From Paralichthys olivaceus (Eukaryota > Chordata > Actinopteri > Pleuronectiformes > Paralichthyidae), in assembly GCF_024713975.1 (NCBI RefSeq), contig NC_091099.1, forward strand, positions 19,697,501-19,761,500: a stretch of DNA of 64,000 nucleotides. Direction: 5' to 3'. Both the position numbers and the translations under genes were made by a program. Numbering within the stretch: position 1 is the first letter of the stretch; each line of letters opens with the position of its first letter. Shown here piece by piece: positions 38,084 to 50,816 of this stretch. The notes under the pieces were generated by a model. That model had not been told where the DNA came from. It saw only the letters and a program-made list of their open reading frames with translations, and did no database searches.

Positions 38084-39735
38084 CACACAGGCATCTTGTA
38101 TTGTGCAGTTTTATCTTGCATGTGTTTTTCTTGTTGCGTTATGCAGACTTTTTAGTCTTGAAACTAATGATCCAGGAAATTTTAAGAGATGCATTCAGAA
38201 ATTTCACTTGTTCTGCATGTATTTGATTTCATCAGCAACAGATTTAGCTTTGAAAAGGAAACATATACTGGTTGGCAGAAGCGACCCTGGCTGAAAGAGC
38301 TCCAGTTAAAGAGACTGAGCAAGGAATCTCACGAAGAAGACATCACAGTGCCACACACTGAGTTTAACTGACAGGTCATTTCTGAGGAGAGGAGTGCAGA
38401 AAAGCTCCTGGCATTAGCCTTTAATTACAGAGATGTCGGGAAAACTCGTATTAAATAAAACAAGGAAAATGTAAATCTGCAATGGTGAAAAATACTCATC
38501 GTCATCTTTCAATCCCCTCCTCTCATCTTTCTGTCTCAACCGTTCCTGAGAGATGAGGAGAGCAGACTGATGGAGATGGAACCTACCAGCGTGGCCTTGT
38601 AGCTTCAGGTCACTGATCTTATTTGGCCCCTGTGCAGAGGAAGAATTGGTTTTGGCTCGGCCGAGGACAACCATCGGAACCGAGGGGATTGGATGCTGCT
38701 GGGACGTGGCGAGAGCCAATCAGGAAGGCCATCGATCAGTTCCCCTTAATCTCACAGCTGGTGAGCACATCCCCGTTCCAATCTAAAACTCTGCAGTTTA
38801 GTCAGACTGACAGGGGATTGAACCTCCGCAGAAATGGATCCCAGTTAGTCTGCAACATCAGATGGTGCTCAGCATCCATCTCTGTGGCTACAACCATGAC
38901 TGCAAACACTAGTTAAGTTGTTTAACCTAAAGTGCTGACTCAAACTGACATATTCCTCAAAAATGAATTTACCAGCACACTAACATCATAGTTTGCCTCT
39001 ATTTGAAATCGGCTGAAATATAGGTGCAATTATCCCAACTGAAACGTTCCCTCTATAACACCATGTCAAGTCAGTCTGAACACGAGCTTGTATTCTTGGT
39101 CAAGAGGCCATTTTTGATGGTGTACTGTGGTTATGCTGCTCGAGTGCACACAGTGATTGCTTGCTGGACACATGTGCACCGTGTAAGTTTGTTTCTAAAG
39201 TGAGACATTTTCTCTGAGAGAAGCGAAAACAGACAGAACACTTCTGAGTAAAGCTGAGTCAGATTTGGTGTCATTCCTTCTGGTTTCATTCTGGCCATGC
39301 ACTGGCTTCCTGTCCAGCAGATATTTGCTTTTTATTCATGTATTGTAAAATTATTCATATGAATTGTTTGTGTGTCTTGCAGTCTCACATTACCCCAAAT
39401 ATGGTGCAGTGCTCTGAATGAGCTGCTCTGATCTCATTCTTGAAATGTTGGTGTCTTCTTGTTGTAATGCTGCCAAAACTGTGCGGATAAGGTGAATCTG
39501 ATTAAGCACTGTATTTCACAGTGAGGCTTTCTGAAGCTCTGGCTGTCATAACTTTATCACAGTGAGTAATAAAAAAGAAAACTGTCAGATTTAAAGGTAG
39601 AGTTTGAAAGTCTGAAACTTTTTTAATCTTGTTAAAATCCTTTTCCTGTCCTGAAAAAAGAGCCTTTGTCTGTGGCCTCCTCAGGATGAACCAATCATTA
39701 AGCTAGACCACTTCAGTGTTTAACAAACTCAGACA

Positions 39736-39736
<1 letters not shown>

Positions 39737-39779
<43 letters not shown>
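39737..39779 (+). repeat. AC microsatellite
   Basis: A pure AC tract of about 40 bp lies in intergenic DNA. Confidence 0.9.
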
Positions 39780-39780
<1 letters not shown>

Positions 39781-41669
39781 TGGGAACTTGATCTTTGTCC
39801 TTACAAGGAAGATAAACTAGTTTAACAAACTACTACTAAAATCATTAAGGCCTGTTTGTGCATATGACTGTGTCATTAGTCACAGAACTTTGAACTGAGG
39901 CTGTCTTTGTTATTGTTGGATGAACTTTCCAGTCTATTCAAACTGGGCTCTGTACATCAGAATCCTGATACTGTGCAGACTGGCTCACTGGCACTGGGAT
40001 ATCGCAAAGAAAAAAAGCTATGACTGTAATGAGGTATATCTGTTTCCAAGCTTAATGATTCAACACTCACAGAAGAATCTACTTTCTTTGTCAAACCTGT
40101 AACAGTTGTACACATCATGCAGTTTCAAAAGAAATAATAATTACTAATCACGTTATCCCTCTTTAGTGTAAGATGCTGTGTCTTTGAGGTGGTCATTTTC
40201 CAGGTTTGGTTTGATTTACTTGGATGGACATAACACAATAAGTGTCTCGTAAATTCACAACTGAGGCAGAGTCATGACAGTGCTATTAAACTATTCAACG
40301 CTCTAAGGTTCCTTTTCACACTTGCAGCTAATTAGCTAATGAAATTTGACAAAGATGCAACTGAGATCGCACATTTTAAAGCCAATGGTCTGAAAATTAG
40401 GTAGGTGTCTTCACTGGATTACAGCTGAGGTTTAACTTTAGTTTCTTCTTCTTTCTTTTTGTCTATTTGAATGTAGAACAGCCTCTTGGTGCCTGTAAAG
40501 CCACAGCAGACGTTGAGGTAAATAACCATCACAGGAAATCTCCATCAAAACAGACTTGTAACCTTATTGATTGAGTTCTGATACAGATGTACATGGATGA
40601 AATGACTTGTCTAAACTGAAAGCCATGAACAATCTTTTACACAGACTCACATGTGAAAGCCACACAACTGTACACAACACTTTGATGTGTCAGTTTGCCT
40701 GGTAATACTTTACATATGGAGACTGTCTCTTGAATCATTAAAAGCAACATTAAAAACAGTTCGAGTTACAGAGGCTGATCCATGTACGTGATGAATCTGT
40801 TGAATTATACACTTAAATATTATGGAAAAACTATGAGCGCATAATAAAGGGAAACACCAATACAAATGCATAAAGTAACAATAATTTCACAAAAAGAACT
40901 GCAACAGACTGCAGACTGATACACGGGCCTGAAACTAATTATTATTATCTTTAATTAACTGCATTTTCTTCCTCTAAAATCAATAAGTAATTTATCATTC
41001 ATTAATCAAAATGTTAAAGAAAAATCGATATATTTTAATTTCTTTGAGCAATGTTAATTTGACTGTCAATTCTATCAGTTATCATGATCACACTAATCAA
41101 TAATGATCAAACTTATATACATACATAATAATCAATCAACTTAAATTAAAATTTGAATTATGCATTATAATTGATACAAGTCCTAGTAGTAGCAGAGATG
41201 CCATAAAGTAAAGCAGCTATGGATCACTATCTATAATACTGTCCTAATATTGTCCTGGAGGATGAATTACCAATTGACCAATTATTCTAAAGTTCTGTGT
41301 ATAAACATTTTAAGAATTAAAAAAACACTACACAGGTTAAATGGTAGAACCATGACATATGGTAGAAGCACTACACTCTAAGTCCTGAATATTAGAGACA
41401 CACTGAAGATAAAAGCAGCTATAAAAAAATGAAAGTAGCTATAAAGTGATATACTTTTTAGAACTACCAGACACTGCATGGCCTCATAAGAATATTATAC
41501 TACCATAGATGAAATCTAAATAGTCCTTAAACTCATAGAGCTTGTCACTACACTGAGGCTTTGGGAATAAAAATAGTACAAAGTGTGGTAAGGTCATTAT
41601 TTAAAGTTGATATTGAGCTCCAAGGACATATTATTGGTCCCTGTAGATAGATTATTGGAGCAATATAAT

Positions 41670-42480
41670 GATTTTTCATTGGGGGTTTTCAAGGCTAGCA
41701 CTGAGCCCGGTCTATAAACAACACGGCAGCCTGCTTCCAAATAGATCATCCGGCCCTAAATCCTCCTCATTAAAAGTTGTGGCATAAACAACTGTTCTAA
41801 CATGGCCTCTGGATCAGGTCACACTAATTAACCAGCACCATCGACCGACTATTCCCTCATTATCCGCCCTCTCATCTGATCGCATGTAGGCCATCAAGAC
41901 AGCTAACGATCAACAGACTAATTAATCAGCTGATGAGGTGCAAGTGAAGCTCCAGGTTCCCTCTTCATTTGCGAGACACATGGGAGCTAATTAGTTCAAT
42001 TATTAATGCATCTAATTAAATAATATCTCTGGGTAATCATGGTTACAGTCTGGTCCTCCATGGGCTGTGGTGATGGATGGCTCCGCAGTGCATTAGACCC
42101 CTCTTGTCCTTTATTTTGACATACATCAACTCCCATGCAACGGCTGGCCTGCACTAAACATTACAGACTATTCACAGGCTCAGACCCCATTAGGCTAATT
42201 GTGCTAAAAGCAGTTTGTGGCTGACATTAAAGGTGAGCTGTTGTTAGGGCCCTAATTAGCAGCCTGTGAAAATAGGAAGCCTTTTCGGCCATCTGCTGCG
42301 GCTCGCCTGGCCGCAATGTCCTCAGTGTGAAAAGGGCAGGGACAAATTTAGAAGATGTTTTGTGGAAGGGCTGTTTGTCAGACATAAAGCCACGAGAGGC
42401 TGGGTCACAGGGAGCACATTTCATACAGTAACAGCTGAATTTACAGCAGGAAGCAAGGCTACTGGAAGACCACTGCAATT
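41670..42480. promoter_or_regulatory. Candidate developmental enhancer / conserved noncoding block upstream of lmo1
   Basis: The block has a more even base composition than its AT-rich surroundings, no repeat family and no credible exon. It holds at least six homeodomain-type cores: ctaattaac (about 41826), ctaattaatcagctgatgag (about 41920), gctaattag (about 41987), ctaattaaataat (about 42012), gctaattgtg (about 42193) and cctaattagc (about 42251). LMO1 loci are known to carry distal enhancers. The lmo1 start lies about 2.7 kb downstream. Conservation itself could not be tested here, so this is a pattern-based inference. Confidence 0.5.
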
Positions 42481-42784
42481 TGTGGCTGAAACCACTCTGT
42501 TTCTTTTCAGAGCAGAAGGAGAAACCCAGTGTTATTTTGACTTAGAACCAACTTTCCACCATTTGCATTCACTTTACATTTTCTTGATTTGCCAACACAT
42601 TTTTATTTTCCAAATGTAAAACTTAGGGTGTCAGTCACAATTCAATTGTTAGCTGCTTAAGATGATGAGAGACTATCTTTTGTAAAATTGTAAAAAAAAT
42701 ATGGTTGCATCAATTACCAGGATATTTTGCACAGACACTGTACAAGGTCGCAACTTTTCATCTCAGGCAACCAGCAGGTAAAGA

Positions 42785-43130
42785 TTTCAGTTTGTCTTGT
42801 AATTACCTCCATGAAGGAGCTCATGTTTTCATCTGCGTTTGTTTCTCAGGATTACACAAAAAACGATGTAACCTTTTTCCATGAAATTTTATGGAGTGGT
42901 GGAATATGACCAAAGAAAGAACCCATAACATTTTGATGCAGATCCAAGATATTTTTCTTTCACTTTCTTTAAGATTGCGAGATATGTCATTTTTCAACGT
43001 TTCCATCGATGCCGAAAAATCTGACATGTTTAGGGAACTTATAAGTTATGAGTGTGTGGTGCAGATCCTAAGAAAAAAATTGAATTTTAATGTGTTTTCA
43101 TTATGGGACTGTTGGGCCATGTTAACATTT
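42785..43130 (+). repeat. Family A repeat, most complete copy
   Basis: The order is ttacctccatgaaggagctc, ccatgaaattttatggagtg gtgg, ttttgatgcagatccaagat, cactttctttaagattgcga, ctgacatgtttagggaact and gggactgttgggcc. This copy includes a left part missing from the others. It is noncoding. Confidence 0.6.
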
Positions 43131-44387
43131 TAGCATGCCGATGTTAGCATTTAACTTGAAGCACTGCTGTGCAGTTGTACCCTTGTGGCTACCTCTAAGA
43201 TAAATACTTTCCCCTCTATTACCTGAATTAAACTTTTCAATGACATAGCTGAGCAGTCAAAAGCTCCACCCCAAATGTCGACCTTGAGTTGTGAATGTTT
43301 AATCAAGCTCAGATTTTCCATTAATGTTTCTTTGTCAGATAATTGACAGTAAGCAAGACATCCCATAATGGCCCAATGATGAGAAAAGTCTTATCTCTTG
43401 CAAAATCACACAAGGACCAAACCAGAGGAACCATGACCAAACCATATAAAACTTCTAATTTGCTGTGATCACTAATTCCCCTGTCTTTCTATTCATGATG
43501 AGCAAATACAAGAATCACAAGCAAAGTGCTTCAGGAGAGAAGCTTGACTGATGGTGACAGAGCTTGAACTCCCAGCAGGGGAGATCACTGCATGGGGGGG
43601 AAGGTCGTTTGCTCCGATCACTGGACTGGGCGGGAAAATCTGTGGAAGATAAACAAGTGACAGTTTAATATACAAGCCTTCCTATGACATGCAGTGGATT
43701 TGTGTTGAGACACAGACTTAAGCTGATGGAAGGTTTGTGGTTTTATGCATCTCTGTATAATCAAGCACCATTTGCACATTTAATCTTGTAACAATATGGT
43801 AACTCATATTCAGCACAGCACCAATAGCACTACTACCATTTACCAGTGCCGAGGTGTCCTTGAACAAAGCCCCTTGAGGGGCCAGCTGTGTTTATCAGAA
43901 GACGGAACAGCACCTGAAGTCTGCATCAACTACAACCAGCTGTGTGGAAGGGGTGCGTTTGCAAGGTTAAAAACATACTCTCATTTTTTTCATTTTCATG
44001 TGTGCAACCCAGTGACCACACTAGACACTGGTCAGCAATAAAACCAGTAACCACTGCCAATACTGTGGTGTTGTAGGCTTTTTGGTACATACACCATACA
44101 GTTGGCTGAAATTCCTACAAAAACCAGAATGCAAGCAAATTGATTGTGATCCTTCGTTTCATGGTTAGAGGCCATTATAATCATTCATTATTAATGGCTC
44201 ATTCATAAAACCAGAACTTACATCTTTTAGACTCTTTAAGCTGGTGCTGCAATCCTCTCACCCTCATCCTGAGCTATTATCACTTTTCTACTTAAAAATA
44301 AAACATCCTGAACCTATATGTCACACACACGTAGACGAACTCATGCATGCACGCGCCCGGAAAGGGGAGCCTTGCATCTGCGGTGCT

Positions 44388-45159
<772 letters not shown>

Positions 45160-48100
45160 ATGGTGCTGGACAAGGAGGAGAGTGAGTGGAAAGATACATT
45201 TCTGTTGAACTCATGAATACTTAACACCCAGTGAACAATTTATTAGGCACACATGTACAATGAAGTGCAGTCTAATATAAGTGTCTTGCCATAGCTAAGG
45301 TTTTGGTCACACTGTCATAGAGGTGTTAATTTAATGATGTACCAGCACTGATGCCATATTTTACCAGTAACTGACTGTATATGTTTCCCTATAAACAAAG
45401 GCAGATGTTTTCAAGTGAAACTTGAAAAGTTAGCTATGAAGTTATACAGAACTGGAAATGTTTATGTTCTTATACCTTCCCTGTGTTTTTAGACATCTCA
45501 CCAGTACATATTCTGACAGGGGACTTGTAGCTATTGTTGCATCTAAAGTGTCCTTACTGTTTATTTTAAATGAGATAGCACTATAACATTTACTGTAGTG
45601 ACATGTACACATGACTGTAGCCTAGAGAATTAATATTGATCAAAGTGTTTCTTTTCTCATCTCACATCTCCTGTGACACTGAAAACATTATGCCTTTAAT
45701 ATTCTTCTTCTCTTATGTTCTTATAAATTCAGTTATTAATTATGGACTTCAGTCATGTTGCCAAGCTCTCAAATCCCCCTTTGTCTGTTTTCGTCTGTCT
45801 ACCTGCTGGACCGTCTCCTGCAAGGTGTGTCTCTCGTGTCCCTCCAGTCCAGAGAGAAGCCGAGGGGCTGTGCCGGCTGCAATGGCAAGATCCGAGACCG
45901 CTTCATGCTGCAGGCGCTGGACAGGTACTGGCATGAAGACTGTCTGAAGTGCGCCTGCTGTGACTGCCACCTGGGCCGCATGGGCTCCACCCTATACACC
46001 CGGGCCAACCTCATCCTCTGCCGCAGGGACTACCTGAGGTAACCTTAAACTTTCTACAGGTGCATCAGGAGGATATGGAAAATGACTGGGTGCAACAAGC
46101 AGCTTTGAAACAAATCAAGAGGTTGAGTGCAGAATTTGCAGTGTACAATCAATGGGGAGATCGATACTGTAAAAGATGAGAAGTGCTTGCTGAAGCAGAT
46201 TGTTGTGACTATAGATCCACACAGGGTCCAAGTAAAAGAGCGTAGTTTGATAATGGAGGTTATCAAGGAAGCTGTTGGAACAGAGATGTTAACTTAAATC
46301 TGCATGAGAGCCTCCCATTGACAGCCCAGTGGAAATTAAATGGACAAATATAAACATTCATGTATAATGGCAACACTAAACAATAAAGCTTTCTATCAAA
46401 AACAGTACAGGCAGCCAAACTGTACAAAATCACAAATAATATCGACTGTTCACAGATGTTTTTACCCCTAACATGGCCACATTGTAAAGTTTCTGATAAC
46501 ACCTCGATGAACAAATGCACTTTGAGTTGAGTTTTACCCATATTTAGTTATGCTACTGAAGTCTGTTTTGAGTCAACATGTTATATCTGCACTTATCTTA
46601 GTCATCACACATTTCCCCGGCTTCTTCTGTACTTGAAAATAGTTCATCTCCTGCATGGACATGTTTTTGGCTAACCATGTATCAAAAACACAATTATTAC
46701 ATTCCTAAAAAATTGATCTGGTTTGAAGAAGAGTTGATGAGAAAAAACAACAGTGCACTGTGAGTTGACATAGTCTGGACTCAAACTAAGCTGTTTTATT
46801 GAACAGTAACAGAAGATATTTCAGCATGTTTCAAGTATTAGTTAAAGAACTCAAAACCACAACAGTGCAGTGTGCGGTGGATGATTGCTCAAGTCTCTCC
46901 TTTAATAAGTTTGACTTATATCAGATAGTTTTCAGTGAAAACAGAAGAAACTGGTGAAATTGGTATGAAACAGCTAAGGAAACAGACATGAACGTTCAGT
47001 AAGGAAATAAAGTGCAACAATTTCAGGATGCTCAGGAATAGGGTTAGAGTTGGTAGTTTATTTAGCTTCCTTCAAATTGAGCTTGTGGTTAAAGACATAG
47101 GAAGTCATGTACACACGCTGCCACTATAGGCACCAGCAAGATGGATGCTAATATTGGTATCCAGAAGCCACAGAGGCTAACAAATTGGCAAGCTGGCAGT
47201 AACATAATTCAGAAAATACAAAGGCATAATGAGAGAAGGCAAAGATGAGGCCATTTGTTATATCAACACTTTCCTTATGAAATGTTATAAAAATAGAAAC
47301 AAAAATGCTATACAATATATACTAATGAATTAACTTATCCAATACAATTTGGCATTTCTGGAATTACCAGTAAACACGTCACAACTTGTGAATTCTGTTT
47401 TCAGAACACTCTGGGGTTCGAGGTCGTGAATGCCACAATTGGGGCCTTTACATGGTCTCCTCACATGACCATGGTGAACACAGCCCCATTAGAAGGCACC
47501 ATTCATGTCTTGGATCAGGACCAAGTAACATCCTGCTTTTTACTAGTGGCCTGACAACTACTCCCAGTGGTTGAAGAGAATCACATCACTTACTTAATTA
47601 AATGAAAACCACTTATAAGTGTTAATTTGTGAGTTATGTGGTTCGTAGTAGATGGACTTAATGAAGCCAGGCTAGCTGTTTCCCTCTGTTTCCAGTCTCT
47701 GTGCTAAGCTAAGCTAATCCACTGCTGTTAGCAGTGTCAGCCAGATGTTTAGTGGTATCAGCTAAATTAGCAAGTAAGGATATTTCCCAAAATGTCAAAC
47801 TATTGCTTACAATAGTACAAAAGTACAAAAGTCCAAGTAACGGAAGCAACACGCTGATGTGTCCAGTATGTTTAACTATCTACAATGCAGATGTGGAAGT
47901 CAATCACATTTTAAGGCACTTTAAACACTAACAACCCTTCAGATAGAAATACATATTTTAGATTGTGTCAATATCTCATGTTTAAAACCTGTGGCGAGAG
48001 GTTTTTCAGGATCTGACCTTTCGTGATGCAATATACAATATATTGAGGAAGTGTGGTTGAAATAAACTTGGATTTTAAACACATTTCCACTTTAACAATC

Positions 48101-50417
48101 TATAGGGCATGAATCTTGATGTCACTATGTTCTATTCAAACTGAGATCTCCTGAGGGTTATATAGCCTTCATTTTCTTGCCTGGAGTAATGACGTCTGGT
48201 GTTAGGTCAGCAGGAGAACTCCTGATATCTCAGCCACATTGCTGAACTCATGTGTTAGTCTCATGTACAATCCAGCTGGATTTGGTTGGAGTTAAGTCTC
48301 TCATTAGCTGCACTGCACTTAAGAGACCAAAACCCCTTTTGACAGTTAAATTGGCTAGATTGCCTCCTGTTTTCCTCATCATTGTGAGGCTGCAGACCGA
48401 AAGCCTTTGAAGAGCAGGATTAAAACCATGTGATTTCTTTTAATTGGACCATTAGTAGAGAATTAGCATTGAGCTTCACGGCCTCGTTAAGGAGGGGGAA
48501 AGACCCACCAGGTGCCTGTTCAGGACTCAGGCTTGTTAGATCCGAACATTCTGTTAATTAGGCGTTGCTTTTGTTCCCGAGTTGTTAGTCACTCGTTTGA
48601 TGACGTTTTCCATTTATCGTCCGAGGCTGTGGGATACACATGCTTGATGCTTTTCCTACCACCTTCTGTCCTTTTTCAATCTCAAGCCTCCTTTTCTATT
48701 TGGCCTCTAATGGAATATGGAAATCGGCAACGGTAACTTACACCGTCATGTGTGTCAGGCTCTCAGGGAGCCATTTGTTCGTTCTTTTAGAGGTGAATGA
48801 GAGGTGAAGCAATTTGTGGCAGGTCAGCTCTGAGTCACCGAGTATTAAAAACAACGCAGGGTTTGTTCTCAGGTAGGTTGAGGACAAAGTTCAAATGCCG
48901 TCACATAAATTGTTAGTTTAGAAAAGTGTGATAAATTGTCTCGCAGATTCTTGTGTGTCACGTCATAATAACGTCCTGCGGGGCAAGAAAAAAACATGCA
49001 TCTGGTTCTTAAAGCAAAGTGACAGTTCCATATAAATCATGAGATTTTCATATCAGGGAATCTCCATTTTCCCTTTCGTCAGCTGGTATTTTGAAGTAGT
49101 GATCCAAGTTAAATCCAAGCTTATGACAGATTTTACAGTTAATGTTCTGCAAACTCACCTTTTTTTAAGTAAATACAGGAGTTGTACAAGTGTTGTTTTG
49201 TTTTATAAGAATAAATGCTACATTCACTGCATTTCAGAAAAATCTGTGAGAAATGTATCTGCTAATGATTTTCTATAGAGATGTTATTGTTGTACAGTAA
49301 AATTACTTTTAATTATGATTATTTACACTTGATTTATTTTACAGAATGAATGGGTCTCACAATACAATACACGTACACATACATCCTAAAATAAAGAAAA
49401 GAATAAAAATAAATAAGAGAATGAAATAATGGTGAAAAATACAAAAAGCTTTGACGTTAGCAAGAGTGTGATAATCATGTGAAAGAAAATCAGTATTTAA
49501 ATTAAAGGGCCACATTAGCCATTAGCTGGCTGATTGTTCCAAGATTTACACCCTTTTTTATGTGCATGATGGTGATTTTCCTCCTCAGGAATTACAGGGT
49601 TGATGTGAATGTTTTTTCTACATGGCTGCTTGTGTCTGTACAATAAGATGTGAGTGCTACATTAGTTTGCAATAGAGCAGCAGTAGCCAGCAATAATCTG
49701 TAGGAAGCGCAGTGTAGTACACAACAGTGTGCATGAGCAGATTCAGGGAGTTGTTGAACTACTTTTGAGGCTCTTTCTTTTTAAAGTTTCTTTTTCTCTC
49801 TTTACAGCCGCTGTGTGAAATGTGTCTAAGTGTGTCCTGACTACATGTCTGCTTGTTGCCCTCTGTGCCTCTGCAGGCTCTTCGGGGTGACGGGGAACTG
49901 TGCAGCCTGCAGTAAGATGATCCCTGCTTTTGAAATGGTGATGAGAGCCAGGGACAACGTCTACCATTTAGATTGCTTCGCCTGTCAGCTCTGCCGCCAG
50001 AGGTAAGATTAGGGGAGCAATTAGCCAGGGTGATCAAATTCAGTCGACGGAGGTGTACTAGTCATCATGAGACTATTACCACTGCATTGTAATCAGACCA
50101 CGGTGAAATGTACTGCCCAGTTTAAAGCCTCCAGGGGTTAAGGGCTTTGTATGTAACTTCAGGCAGTCATCATGCAAGATTAATTTTCTGATTATCATAG
50201 CAGTGGATGTATTCTGAAGATATGCCTGAAATGCTCCTCTGGGATCTCATGATTTACTTCAGCTCCAGCAAGAACCAAGACCCAGTTCCATATTCTTATT
50301 CCTCTCTGCAGATTTTGCGTGGGAGACAAGTTTTTCCTCAAGAACAACATGATCCTGTGCCAGCTGGACTATGAAGGAGGCCATCTTAATGGCAGCACTG
50401 AGAGGCAGCCTCACTAA
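45160..50417 (+). CDS. lmo1: LMO1-type LIM-only transcriptional scaffold
   Basis: Four exons (45160-45181, 45825-46038, 49877-50002, 50312-50417) give 155 aa; human LMO1 has 156. LIM1 ligands are C23, C26, H44, C47, C50, C53, C73 and D76. LIM2 starts with C87/C90, H109/C112, C115/C118 and ends at C137/D140. LIM-only proteins bridge LDB1 with bHLH and GATA factors in the nucleus and do not bind DNA. The N-terminus MVLDKEE and the tail [10 protein letters not shown] resemble LMO1 (MVLDQED, DYEEGQLNG) rather than LMO3, and RIC3 is next door as in human. LIM1 carries many substitutions unusual for this very conserved family, so a duplicate (ohnologue) is possible. The exon-2 acceptor (CTGCAAG) was chosen because it alone keeps the frame. 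Confidence 0.88.
47635..47810 (+). mobile_element. MITE fragment in lmo1 intron 2
   Basis: The string gctagctgtttccctctgtt tcc, then gtgctaagctaagctaatcc and tatttcccaaaatgtcaaac, is the right-hand part of the MITE described at 13563-14160. Confidence 0.55.
48100..48870. promoter_or_regulatory. lmo1: Candidate conserved noncoding block in lmo1 intron 2
   Basis: No repeat family or exon is recognisable. The stretch carries homeodomain-type cores (ttttaattggaccattag about 48438, gttaattaggcg about 48553), an E-box-like caggtgcc and a CREB-like tgacg. Composition differs from the AT-rich, repeat-bearing parts of the same intron. Conservation could not be tested. Confidence 0.35.
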
Positions 50418-50778
50418 GAGGTAATATTCTGATGATGATAAATTACCGCTCCAGACAGCTGCTCTGACAGTTTGAACTAAACCATGCACCCTGATATCTG
50501 GGAGGCATACAAGTGAACTCTCAAGCTCATCGAGTATATGACCACGTGCACACACATGAATCCATGCCAAGATATGCTGTAGAATATTATCTTTGAAAAC
50601 CTCTGCATTACGTCACATTTAGCACAGATGAATAATGTACATGTGTTGAGTTTTAGTGCAGCTAATAAAATGGATTGATGGCTGATAATACATATTGTGT
50701 TGTTGCCAGCTCTGCGAACCACATAGTTCAAGCTCATGTATCAGGTTTTATTTGAAACATATAGCATAACTTTCAAGC

Positions 50779-50783
<5 letters not shown>

Positions 50784-50816
<33 letters not shown>
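50784..50816 (+). repeat. AT dinucleotide tract
   Basis: A run of AT units of about 33 bp lies in the lmo1 3' UTR intron. Confidence 0.85.

Larger units (their letters stand above)
32947..41660. other. Gene-poor interval downstream of rergl
   Basis: It begins with the rergl 3' UTR, whose end I cannot place because no nearby AATAAA is clear. I find no coding exon. Contents seen: family A copies (33425-33700, 36350-36750), an inverted repeat copy (34290-34435), a TTAA MITE half (35988-36245), a full TTAA MITE (37783-38083), an ATC-rich tract (37478-37570), an AC tract (39737-39779) and a 41-bp segment with good splice sites (40477-40517). Confidence 0.45.

Noticed and set aside
45825-50417. 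LMO3 rather than LMO1
   Set aside because: LFGVTGNC is shared with LMO3, but the MVLD start, the HLNG-type tail and the ric3 neighbour favour LMO1.
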